Program-made: the position numbers and the translations under genes
Shown: in pieces, positions 6,733 to 14,590 of the stretch
Layout of the letters: each line of letters starts with the position of its first letter
Numbering within the stretch: position 1 is the first letter of the stretch
DNA from: an uncultured Lachnoanaerobaculum sp.
GTDB lineage: Bacteria > Bacillota > Clostridia > Lachnospirales > Lachnospiraceae
Assembly: GCA_916720285.1 (NCBI GenBank)
Contig: CAKAQP010000018.1
Coordinates: 1-21,364, forward strand
Reading direction: 5' to 3'
Length of the DNA stretch: 21,364 nucleotides
Notes under the pieces: model-generated
The model's database searches: none
Told to the model about the DNA's origin: nothing
Seen by the model: only the letters and a program-made list of their open reading frames with translations

Positions 6733-7839
6733 CTATCTTGGACGCCTGCCTTCTCTATTTGCAAGAGGTAAGAATGATGAATGAGGCTCTGTCTGATACC
6801 AATATGCTACACTTGCAACATCATCCTGTCTTTCAAAGAGACCTCCATGTCCGACACCGATTTGCTGTATAGTAACTTTTAAATCTTCATCAAAACATAT
6901 TGGGTCCTGTATATGCCACCTGTAGAATCCCCTCATCGGTAGGCAATCATCATTATGGTAATCATTGTGAACCAACTCATCATGTGATGAGTAGTATGGA
7001 TATCCCAAATATGAGGTACTGTAATTTTGTTCAACTGTTTTTCCATTTATCTGTTTTGCAAAACTCCATGAACCTCCAAAATAATCTTCAGTTCCTGTAC
7101 CGCAAATTGTAGGATATTCTATATCTCCGTCTATGTAAAATTTTACTTCTCCTTCTCCCCACCAATATCTTTCCAATGTGGTCAATGCAATATATGTCCC
7201 GATATAATGTCCCTTTCCTTTTACATTGTCCAATATTACATAGTCTTTACCTAAAGTTGTAACTCTTTCTCTTCTCCACTGAGCATGAAAATAAGCTATA
7301 TCGTTAGGAAGATTATCTACAAGACAATAATCAATCTGATAGAAAAATGCCGGTATCGGATTTGGATGCTGGTTTTCCAAAGTTATTCTTGCTCTTTTAT
7401 TAAAAGGCATTTGAAAATAACTGTTCATTCCTCTATTTGGTACTACAACAATCGGCATTGAATTCACTACACATTCCCTTGCAAATCCACAACAAAAGAA
7501 ATCTCCAAGTGGACTCTCTACGGAAGGAGTTTTCTCATCGTCCCAATATATCCTTATAATCAGATCACTTAAAACAAAACAATCCGCTTCTGTTGTTTTA
7601 TTTGTAACTGTAATCCATATATGATTTATTATACCCGGACCCGCTATATCTGCAAGTGTTACAGTTTCACCACTTGGTATATCCTTCAAACACGGACTTC
7701 CTTTTCTTGAAGGTCCCAAATTGCTTGATGCCATTCCACCTTTACCTTTTTCTCCTGTAGGATTTTCTGCATTTATTGCTCTACTTTTTCTGTTCTTTAA
7801 AATTGCTAAATTTCCTAAACTTCCATATAAATCGTACAT
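6733..7839 (-). CDS. DUF2961 / GH172-type glycosidase, cytoplasmic
   Basis: This 368-residue protein matches the DUF2961 family, now glycoside hydrolase family 172. Recognisable blocks are SSNLGPSRKGSPC (residues 38-50), DIAGPGIINHIWIT (64-77), PLGDFFCCGF (110-119), NSYFQMPFNKRARITLEN (139-156), WWGEGEVKFYIDGD (226-239) and GTGTEDYFGGSW (247-258). Characterised GH172 members act on furanosides: difructose dianhydride I / alpha-fructofuranosides in Bifidobacterium dentium, and D-arabinofuranosides of mycobacterial arabinan. Glutamates in the WWGEGE and GTGTED blocks (E229/E231 and E251) are the likely catalytic carboxylates; this is my inference from conservation and spacing. There is no signal peptide, so it acts on imported sugar. 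The gene follows the permeases by 21 bases and precedes SBP2 by 8, placing it inside the transport operon. Confidence 0.9.
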   Translation of the reverse strand: MYDLYGSLGNLAILKNRKSRAINAENPTGEKGKGGMASSNLGPSRKGSPCLKDIPSGETVTLADIAGPGIINHIWITVTNKTTEADCFVLSDLIIRIYWDDEKTPSVESPLGDFFCCGFARECVVNSMPIVVVPNRGMNSYFQMPFNKRARITLENQHPNPIPAFFYQIDYCLVDNLPNDIAYFHAQWRRERVTTLGKDYVILDNVKGKGHYIGTYIALTTLERYWWGEGEVKFYIDGDIEYPTICGTGTEDYFGGSWSFAKQINGKTVEQNYSTSYLGYPYYSSHDELVHNDYHNDDCLPMRGFYRWHIQDPICFDEDLKVTIQQIGVGHGGLFERQDDVASVAYWYQTEPHSSFLPLANREGRRPR

Positions 7840-7860
7840 AAACTTAACTCCCTATCTAAA

Positions 7861-8715
7861 TTAAGATTTAACACCACCTGCCATAATTCCATCCATAATC
7901 TGCTTTTCAAAAACAGCAACAAATAATATTATAGGTAAAAGTATTATCCATCCCATAGCACTAACTAAATCCCACGGCACTCCATACATATTATCCCTTA
8001 AAGGAAGTTGAACTATAGCTACAGATAAAACCTGAATTCCGTTGGAATAATATAAAGGTGTAAAAAAATTATTTAAACAATTTATAAAATTAATAATACA
8101 TACTGTGGCAATAGCAGGTTTCATCAAAGGCAATATTATATAAAATAAGATCTGTATAAAATTTGCTCCATCTATAGCAGCAGCCTCTTCCAGTGAAACA
8201 GGTATTTTACCGACGAAATTGTTTAATATCAAAACTGTAAACGGAATAACCGAACTTACATATAGTATTATCAAACCTTGATATGTATCGAACAATCCAA
8301 CCTTTTTCATAAATTCATATAAAGGCCTTGCAGTAACAACCTCAGGTATAAGTAAAGTTGCAAGTATAAATGCAAACGCTACACTTATCCATTTTGAATT
8401 AAACCTTGAAAATCCATAAGCTGCCATTGTACATAATATTGTGCTTATTATTAATGTACTTCCTACTATTATTACTGTATTTCCTATTTTACTTAACAAT
8501 CCTACATTTTCAATAAGAAATTTATAACTGTCAAGTGTCGGATTATTTGGCAAATAATCTATAGGCTTCTTAAATAATTCTCCTGCAGGAGTAATTGATG
8601 ATATAAAAATCCAATATACAGGAAATAAGATAAAAAATGCAACCACTATAAATAATAACCATCTGCTTATAGATAAACATTTTTTATATATTTTATTTTT
8701 ATTATTACTAGTCAT
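7861..8715 (-). CDS. CUT1 sugar ABC transporter permease, MalG type
   Basis: This 284-residue inner-membrane permease has about six helices. It carries the cytoplasmic EAA loop that contacts the ATPase, LEEAAAIDGANFIQILFYII followed by LPL, and the C-terminal FEKQIMDGIMAGGVKS typical of MalG/LacG/YurM proteins. It pairs with the MalF-type permease encoded 12 bases upstream to form the translocation channel. The ATG follows AGGAG with normal spacing. No ABC ATPase gene lies in the operon, so energy presumably comes from a shared MsmX/UgpC-type subunit encoded elsewhere. Sequence does not reveal the substrate; the neighbouring GH172-type gene is the best hint. Confidence 0.95.
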   Translation of the reverse strand: MTSNNKNKIYKKCLSISRWLLFIVVAFFILFPVYWIFISSITPAGELFKKPIDYLPNNPTLDSYKFLIENVGLLSKIGNTVIIVGSTLIISTILCTMAAYGFSRFNSKWISVAFAFILATLLIPEVVTARPLYEFMKKVGLFDTYQGLIILYVSSVIPFTVLILNNFVGKIPVSLEEAAAIDGANFIQILFYIILPLMKPAIATVCIINFINCLNNFFTPLYYSNGIQVLSVAIVQLPLRDNMYGVPWDLVSAMGWIILLPIILFVAVFEKQIMDGIMAGGVKS

Positions 8716-8727
8716 ATTCTTCTCCTT

Positions 8728-9606
8728 TTATTCACTGTATTTATTCATAACTCTGATATTAAACCAACTAAATAAAGCCATTAAAATAAAAAGCATGATA
8801 GCTAAAGTAGAAGCATACCCTATATTCAGGTTTGTAAAAGATTCCATTGCTATACGATAAGCTATCAATGATGTATCTTCTCCGGGCCCTCCGGATGTCA
8901 TTGCATATACCAAATCAAATGATGTTAATCTCCATAATGTAAAAGGTATACATAATGTAATAATATTCCTTATAATTAAAGGTAATGTGATTTTAAAGAA
9001 TATTTGAAAAGCATTTGCTCCATCTACTTTAGCTGCCTCATAAATATCCCCTGAAATGAACTGAAGCCCTGATAATACTAATATTGCAAAAAATGGCAAA
9101 TCTTTCCACAAATCCATTGCTATAACAGCAATACGGGCAGATCCGGTGTTTATTAACCAATTGAATTGAAAACCCGGTATAAATCTTCTAATTAAATCAT
9201 TTACCAATCCATAATCATTATTAAATCCCCATTTTGCCGCCATTCCTATAACTACAGCCGGCATAGCCCAGGGTATAAGTACTATTGTTCTTAAAAATCT
9301 CCTACCTCTGAATTTCAAATTAAGTATCAATGCAAGTATAGTACCTAATATGACATGAAAGAACATTGATACTACTACAAAAATAGAAGTAAATTCAATA
9401 GAGGAAATTACTTTATCATCTTTAAACACCTCTATATAATTTTTAAATCCTACAAACTCGTTTATACCTGACAGAACTTTAATATTATACATACTATTTT
9501 TAAAAGTAATAATTATAGGATAAATTGTGGTAAATCCCCTTATCAAAAGTACAGGTAAAATCAAAATTACAGGTATATACCTTATTGACTTTTTACTTAT
9601 GTTCAA
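8728..9606 (-). CDS. CUT1 sugar ABC transporter permease, MalF type
   Basis: This 292-residue permease has about six helices. The first helix, RYIPVILILPVLLIRGFTTI, is followed by a periplasm-facing loop; the EAA loop reads IYEAAKVDGANAFQIFFKIT, then LPLI. The segment MTSGGPGEDTSLIAYRIA is characteristic of UgpA/MalF/YurN-type CUT1 permeases. It forms the channel with the MalG-type partner. Translation starts at TTG (9604-9606), seven bases after AGGAGG; no ATG fits better. The gene is separated from SBP1 by 85 bases containing a 12-bp hairpin, which may lower permease expression relative to the binding protein, as is common in ABC operons. Confidence 0.95.
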   Translation of the reverse strand: MNISKKSIRYIPVILILPVLLIRGFTTIYPIIITFKNSMYNIKVLSGINEFVGFKNYIEVFKDDKVISSIEFTSIFVVVSMFFHVILGTILALILNLKFRGRRFLRTIVLIPWAMPAVVIGMAAKWGFNNDYGLVNDLIRRFIPGFQFNWLINTGSARIAVIAMDLWKDLPFFAILVLSGLQFISGDIYEAAKVDGANAFQIFFKITLPLIIRNIITLCIPFTLWRLTSFDLVYAMTSGGPGEDTSLIAYRIAMESFTNLNIGYASTLAIMLFILMALFSWFNIRVMNKYSE

Positions 9607-9630
9607 AATAATTCCTCCTATAAATAAAAT

Positions 9631-9678
9631 GAGTGCTGCAGTAATATTTTATTTATAAATTCCTACACTGTAGCACTC
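9631..9678 (-). terminator. Possible attenuating hairpin between SBP1 and permease genes
   Basis: GAGTGCTGCAGT (9631-9642) and ACTGTAGCACTC (9667-9678) form a 12-bp stem with one mismatch or wobble pair and a 24-base AT-rich loop. On the minus strand the stem is followed by ATTTTATTTAT, a broken T-run, then the permease ribosome-binding site. It could be a leaky terminator or a stabilising 3' hairpin for the SBP1 message. The permease genes have no other obvious promoter, so read-through must occur. Confidence 0.55.
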
Positions 9679-9691
9679 TTTGGATTATATA

Positions 9692-10957
9692 TTATTTATA
9701 TTTATCTACCAAATCCTGTGCTTTTTTGCAAAAATCATCTACCGATATTTCACCCTTCATACAAGACTGGTAAATTGTTCCCATATCTGTGATAAACTCC
9801 ATAGTTTGCGGAAGCATTGGACGTCCTTTTACATTACATTCTGAAGCGTATCTGCTGTACATCTCCTTTGCAGGATCACTGTCAGGAACCACCTTCTCAG
9901 CAACATCTTTTCTTGCAGGGTAACGATCAAAAGCCTTATATGACGCTTCCATTCCACCCTCAGATGCCATATACTTTAAAAATTTTATTGCCGCTTCCTT
10001 ATTTTTTGATGCAGAATTCAATACATAACTCCATGAATCTGTAAATATAGCTCTATTACCGTCATCTGTCATTGAAGGCACCATAGCCATATGAATCTTG
10101 TCATCACCAAGCATACCTGCTTTCTGATAATCGGATCCAAGTCCCCACATAAACCAACAACCATATTTTCCATCATTTGCTTTTGGATTCATCTGCTCAT
10201 ATTTATCCGCAATTTGATCAATTGGTGTTTCATTATTTTTTACCATATCATATAAGAATTGTATTGCTTCCTTATTTTCAGGTCTTGTCCAGTCAAAATA
10301 ATCGCCACCGAACATATTTACAAATTGTGCTATTTCATTAAACACATATGTTTTTTCCCAAGATCCACCATACCCATAAGTACCGTTTACTGAAGCAGCT
10401 GACATATATTTTTTAAAATCTTCCTTTGTATCTATAGAAGTTATTCCGGCATTATCCATTATTTTTTGATTTACCCAAAAGGCTAAATATCCTGAATATC
10501 CGGGTACTCCGATAACATTTCCTCCTTTATCGGTAATCATCTGCTCCAAATATCCCTTTGCAAATTCACCACGAATATCATCAGTCATAACTGTATCATT
10601 AAGTCCTTCAAGCCAACCTGAATTTTTAAATGATGCACTCATTTCATCATTTATTTCCAATATATCTACGCTTGAATCACCTGTAGATAGTATTGTTGTG
10701 ATTTTTTGCTGTCTCGTATCTGAGTCTGTAGGTGCCGCAATTACATTAATCTTTAATCCTGTAGCATCTTGAACATTATTTAACCATTCATCAAAATCGG
10801 CATCTGTAGTATTGATACTATATAATGTCAAATCATATTTGGAATTTCCACCGTTTTCCGAGTTTTTGCTTGACTGAGTTGTTCCTGACCCACACCCGGC
10901 TAACAGACCTGTTAATAGTACTGTACTTAACATTACACTCTTTATTCTTTTATTCAT
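9692..10957 (-). CDS. Primary sugar-binding lipoprotein of the ABC transporter (SBP1)
   Basis: This 421-residue extracellular solute-binding protein (family 1) is a lipoprotein with a basic start (MNKRIK), hydrophobic core and lipobox LAGC, with Cys22 lipidated. A Gly/Ser/Asn-rich linker follows before the binding fold begins (YDLTLYSINTTDADFDEW). Aromatic residues in GTYGYGGSWEKTYVFNE and GGDYFDW are plausible sugar-stacking surfaces. It is the first gene of the operon, starting at an ATG just after AAGGAGG, and is divergent from the sensor kinase gene. First position plus the downstream hairpin suggests the highest expression in the operon. It shares full-length similarity with SBP2 at the far end of the same operon. 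Confidence 0.95.
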   Translation of the reverse strand: MNKRIKSVMLSTVLLTGLLAGCGSGTTQSSKNSENGGNSKYDLTLYSINTTDADFDEWLNNVQDATGLKINVIAAPTDSDTRQQKITTILSTGDSSVDILEINDEMSASFKNSGWLEGLNDTVMTDDIRGEFAKGYLEQMITDKGGNVIGVPGYSGYLAFWVNQKIMDNAGITSIDTKEDFKKYMSAASVNGTYGYGGSWEKTYVFNEIAQFVNMFGGDYFDWTRPENKEAIQFLYDMVKNNETPIDQIADKYEQMNPKANDGKYGCWFMWGLGSDYQKAGMLGDDKIHMAMVPSMTDDGNRAIFTDSWSYVLNSASKNKEAAIKFLKYMASEGGMEASYKAFDRYPARKDVAEKVVPDSDPAKEMYSRYASECNVKGRPMLPQTMEFITDMGTIYQSCMKGEISVDDFCKKAQDLVDKYK

Positions 10958-11149
10958 CTTTCCTCCTTATTGTCCCTAAAACACTTCACTTACACATATA
11001 GGACGTATGCTTTTTGATAATTACATCATAGTAGAATTTATAATTTTCAAAAATACAATATATTATGATTCATTTATATTATTTTTGTTTATATTGTTTT
11101 GTTTTTTTTTACAGTCTATAATTGCTTATATGTTTACAAGGAGGTTCTT
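10958..11149. promoter_or_regulatory. Divergent control region between ABC operon and two-component genes
   Basis: This 192-base AT-rich region separates the two divergent units. It contains a near-perfect tandem direct repeat at 11073-11087 and 11088-11101 (TTTATATTATTTTTG then TTTATATTGTTTTG). Tandem direct half-sites are what AraC-type regulators usually bind, so this is a candidate operator for the adjacent response regulator. On the plus strand TATAAT-like sequence near 11038 could be the kinase promoter, but its -35 spacing is poor. I could not assign a convincing core promoter for the minus-strand operon, which would fit activator dependence. Confidence 0.45.
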
Positions 11150-12931
11150 ATGCCTATTATAAGATATGTCAAAAATTTTATATTTTCAAAATATCATCAT
11201 AGATTGATTTTTTCTTTTTTGCTTTGTACTTTACTGCCTCTTATTTTAATGGGCTCAGTTTTGTACAGTATTACACATAAAATTGCAGGTGACAGCATAT
11301 TAAATTCTATTATACTTGCAGATGATCAACTAAATATAAGAATTAATAACAGATTAAATCAAGCTGAAAAAGTATCTAATACAATTCAATATGACATGTA
11401 TTCATTAATGCAAAAAATGTCTGATACTCGAGAAGATTTTGCAATAATTTCGAATGTTAGGGACAATATTTCTCTATTAAAATCAACTTTTGATTTTTAT
11501 CATATTGATATTTTTTTAGACGATAAAAATATTGCAGCTTCAGAAGGACTTTTTTTTCATCCTCTATCTGATTTAAGAAAAACAGGTCTTGAAGATATTA
11601 TAAATTCAAATCAAAAATGGATTTATAAAAAACAGTACAATCTTCCTTATGTCATTAATAACACAAAAAATACTCAAGATGTAATAGCTTGTTTCAATGT
11701 ATTAAATAATCAAGTTTCCGGTAATACTGAATATGTTTATTTAGTACTCTTACGTACTGATGAACTTTCCAAAATGCTACAAGAAAGTTTTGACAACGTT
11801 AATTTAACAGGATATATAATAGATCAAAATGGCACCGTTATTTCACATACAAGCAAGGAACTCATAGGTACCAAGATAAATAACATTGATTTAAATATAA
11901 ATCCTGATAATACTATAGTTGAGAACAGCAGCTTATATTATCACATAGTTGTTCTTGATAATGGATGGTATCATATAACCGAAATTCCAAAAAATTACAT
12001 TTTTAAGCATATATACACATTACTTAGAACGTTTATTATAATAATATTTTTATCTGTCCCTATAATACTGTTGGTTATTTTTTTTACTTCAATTAATTTA
12101 ACCGATAGAATTAGCAAACTATCTTCCGCTATGGATAATTTTAAACTTGGTAAAAAAAGTATTGATGTGGATTATATATCTGCATTAGATAACAATTATT
12201 CTTTTGATGAGGTGGATAAACTCGGACTGACATTTTTAAATATGCAATCATCGATTAATAAAAATATGCAATCTATTTTGGAGCTTACTTTATCCGAAGA
12301 AAAGCTTAAGTACCAGCTTCTTCAATCCCAGATAAATCCTCATTTTTTATATAATATTTTGGGAACAATACAAACTTGTCAAACAATAGGAAAAATAGAT
12401 ATAGCCAATCGTATGATCAGTAACCTTACTCGTTTTTATAGAATGTCACTTAGAAAATCTGATGAAAAGATAAAAATAAAAGACGAATTGGAAATTTCTA
12501 AATTATATCTGGAAATGGAACAACTTTGTCGTCAAGATACACTTAGCTGGACTATAAATGCTGAAGAAGGTATAGAGAACTTTTTAATATGTAAGTTTAC
12601 ATTACAACCTTTTTTGGAGAACTCAATTTTACATGGATACTCATCTGAAAAAACAAATATACATATCAATATAAATATTTGCTATGGAGATGATGAAGTT
12701 ATTATTACTATAGAGGATAATGGCTGTGGTATTCCAAATGATAAGTTAGAACAAATCCGATATAAATTAAGTAATCATATAGTAGACTATAACCAACATT
12801 TCGGCATTTGTAATGTTAATAAAAGAATTTCAAATACTGACTTTGGAAACGGTATTGTCCTGATTGAAAGTGAAGAAAGAAAAGGTACAAAAATTATAAT
12901 AAAATATGCTCAAATGGAGGATTTCTCTTGA
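11150..12931 (+). CDS. Sensor histidine kinase, YesM/LytS-like (His_kinase family)
   Basis: This membrane kinase of 593 residues pairs with the response regulator encoded next. Order of parts: helix 1 at about residues 17-38 (FSFLLCTLLPLILMGSVLYS), an extracellular sensor domain of about 250 residues, helix 2 at about 292-313, a HAMP-like linker, then a His_kinase domain with phospho-acceptor H398 in QSQINPHFLYN. The ATP-binding domain follows, with N-box LENSILHGY (N491) and G-box EDNGCGIP (D523). YesM-type kinases sense extracellular sugars and activate neighbouring CUT1 operons. A frame extension to a TTG at 11099 exists. I prefer the ATG at 11150, which has AAGGAGG five bases upstream and gives a typical N-terminus. 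The ligand is presumably related to the furanoside substrate of the divergent operon (inference). Confidence 0.94.
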   Translation: MPIIRYVKNFIFSKYHHRLIFSFLLCTLLPLILMGSVLYSITHKIAGDSILNSIILADDQLNIRINNRLNQAEKVSNTIQYDMYSLMQKMSDTREDFAIISNVRDNISLLKSTFDFYHIDIFLDDKNIAASEGLFFHPLSDLRKTGLEDIINSNQKWIYKKQYNLPYVINNTKNTQDVIACFNVLNNQVSGNTEYVYLVLLRTDELSKMLQESFDNVNLTGYIIDQNGTVISHTSKELIGTKINNIDLNINPDNTIVENSSLYYHIVVLDNGWYHITEIPKNYIFKHIYTLLRTFIIIIFLSVPIILLVIFFTSINLTDRISKLSSAMDNFKLGKKSIDVDYISALDNNYSFDEVDKLGLTFLNMQSSINKNMQSILELTLSEEKLKYQLLQSQINPHFLYNILGTIQTCQTIGKIDIANRMISNLTRFYRMSLRKSDEKIKIKDELEISKLYLEMEQLCRQDTLSWTINAEEGIENFLICKFTLQPFLENSILHGYSSEKTNIHININICYGDDEVIITIEDNGCGIPNDKLEQIRYKLSNHIVDYNQHFGICNVNKRISNTDFGNGIVLIESEERKGTKIIIKYAQMEDFS

Positions 12932-14529
12932 AAAAAGTAGTTTTAGCCGATGATAATTATATTGTCTCAGAAGGTATAAAATTAAATATTGACTGGAATG
13001 AATTAAATGCAGAAATAGTTTTAATTGCAAAAGGTGGACAGGAAGTACTTAATTATATAATTGATAATCATGTTGATTTAATAATAACTGATATTGAAAT
13101 GCCGAACTTAAACGGAATCTCTCTAAGCCGTGAGGCTATAAAAATTAATCCATATATTAAAATAATCTTGATTAGTGCATATGATAAATTTGAATATGCA
13201 AAACAGGCTGTCAGTATTGGAGTTTGTGATTATATTGAAAAGCCTATAGATTATGATTTCTTATATAAAAAGATAAAAAGTTCTTTTGAAATAATAGATA
13301 GAGAGCAACGTAATCTGTCTATTGTAAAGGAAAGCAGACAACTTATGATAACCAAATTTTTCCAGGAGTTACTATATTTCTCAACTGATAAAACATTAGG
13401 ATATTTTGATAAATATATAAGCTATCTGGAATTGGATATAAGTTATTCGCATTTTAATATAATCAAAATGGAAATTGAAAGTTCTTCTATGCTTGAAGAA
13501 AATAACGGGGTTTTAACATTTCAAACGGAAATACTAAATATATCGGATGTATTCCTAAGTAAATGTAAAATTTTTGATAATGTCTATTATATACAGGACT
13601 TAAATAATTTAATCTTTATAATAGCACAAAACAGTAAAACACCTGCACATTTCCAGTATGTAATCCATAATGTAATTTCATCTTTTATAGATAATTATAA
13701 ATCTCCAATATTAAATATAAATGTTGGAATTGGTACTATTGTTGACAGTATATCAAAGCTTCATGTATCATATGAAAATGCATGTCATGCTCTAAAATAT
13801 AGGTTTTTTTATCCTAACCAAAGTATATTTGATGCTGTTGAAGCTACCGGTAAAGAATTCAGTTTATTATCCACATCAGATTCAGATGATGATGAACTTA
13901 TCGGACTGCTATGCAAAAAAGATAATTCATCAATTGAAGAATGGCTTAAAAACTTCTTTGATGATTTATCAACAAAATATAAAAACAAAAATATTATGTT
14001 TATACGTATATATTCTCTGCTTGGCAAAATATTGAGATTTCTATATGAAATAAATATTGATACTAAGGACTTGGAAGAAAGAGTAATATCTGTATATAGC
14101 CGTTTTGATACATTTCACACATATGAGCAATTTTTATTATGGATGAGAGAACTTTGCAATTTGGTATGTGATAAACTAAATTTTTCTCTAAGATCCTACC
14201 ATGAACATACATATGAATTGGTAGATAATTATATTAAAAATAATTTTGAGGATAATACTCTCAGTCTGAATGACATAGCAAAATATGCAAATATGAGTCC
14301 ATCATACTTAAGTGCATTGTATAAAAAAAATAACAACCAAAGTATAAGCGATACTATTACATCATACCGCATTGATGCAGCAAAAGAATATTTAATTAAA
14401 ACAAACTTATCTTTAAAAGAAATAAGTATTAAATGCGGTTATGCAAACCAATATTATTTCAGCACAAGTTTTAAAAAACAATTAGGCATATCTCCATCCA
14501 GCTACAGAGAAAAGTATTCATCATTATAA
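12928..14529 (+). CDS. Response regulator, YesN/AraC type
   Basis: This cytoplasmic DNA-binding regulator has 533 residues. The receiver domain spans residues 1-120: acidic pair D8-D9, phospho-acceptor D55 (LIITDIEMPNLNG), S83 and K105 (DYIEKP). A long YesN-type middle region of roughly 300 residues follows. The C-terminal AraC domain (about 430-533) has two helix-turn-helix units: LSLNDIAKYANMSPSYLSAL and LSLKEISIKCGYANQYYFST, ending in GISPSSYREK. The start is TTG at 12928, sharing bases with the kinase stop codon (TTGA overlap), with GGAGG seven bases upstream inside the kinase gene. This tight coupling supports equal production of the pair. It likely activates the divergent SBP1 operon through the repeats at 11073-11101. 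A strong terminator follows. Confidence 0.95.
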   Translation: MKKVVLADDNYIVSEGIKLNIDWNELNAEIVLIAKGGQEVLNYIIDNHVDLIITDIEMPNLNGISLSREAIKINPYIKIILISAYDKFEYAKQAVSIGVCDYIEKPIDYDFLYKKIKSSFEIIDREQRNLSIVKESRQLMITKFFQELLYFSTDKTLGYFDKYISYLELDISYSHFNIIKMEIESSSMLEENNGVLTFQTEILNISDVFLSKCKIFDNVYYIQDLNNLIFIIAQNSKTPAHFQYVIHNVISSFIDNYKSPILNINVGIGTIVDSISKLHVSYENACHALKYRFFYPNQSIFDAVEATGKEFSLLSTSDSDDDELIGLLCKKDNSSIEEWLKNFFDDLSTKYKNKNIMFIRIYSLLGKILRFLYEINIDTKDLEERVISVYSRFDTFHTYEQFLLWMRELCNLVCDKLNFSLRSYHEHTYELVDNYIKNNFEDNTLSLNDIAKYANMSPSYLSALYKKNNNQSISDTITSYRIDAAKEYLIKTNLSLKEISIKCGYANQYYFSTSFKKQLGISPSSYREKYSSL

Positions 14530-14544
14530 ATTTATTAAAAGCTT

Positions 14545-14588
14545 ATAGAGGAGTGACTCGTTTTGAGTTACTCCTCTATCTTTTTTTC
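14545..14588 (+). terminator. Strong intrinsic terminator after the response regulator
   Basis: A 15-bp stem with one G-T pair (ATAGAGGAGTGACTC at 14545-14559 against 14565-14579), a GTTTT loop, and then CTTTTTTTC on the plus strand. It lies between the convergent ends of the response regulator and tpiA genes. Read on the minus strand it is followed by AAGCTTTTAATAAATTT, so it may also serve tpiA less efficiently. Confidence 0.92.
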
Positions 14589-14590
14589 TA

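Noticed and set aside
9631..9678. GAGTGCT...AGCACTC resembling CIRCE arms between SBP1 and the permease gene
   Set aside because: The arms are 24 bases apart instead of 9 and lack the TTA/TAA ends, so HrcA binding is not expected.
11099..11149. TTG at 11099 as the start of the sensor kinase
   Set aside because: It has no ribosome-binding site, lies in a T-run, and adds 17 residues; the ATG at 11150 has AAGGAGG at proper spacing.
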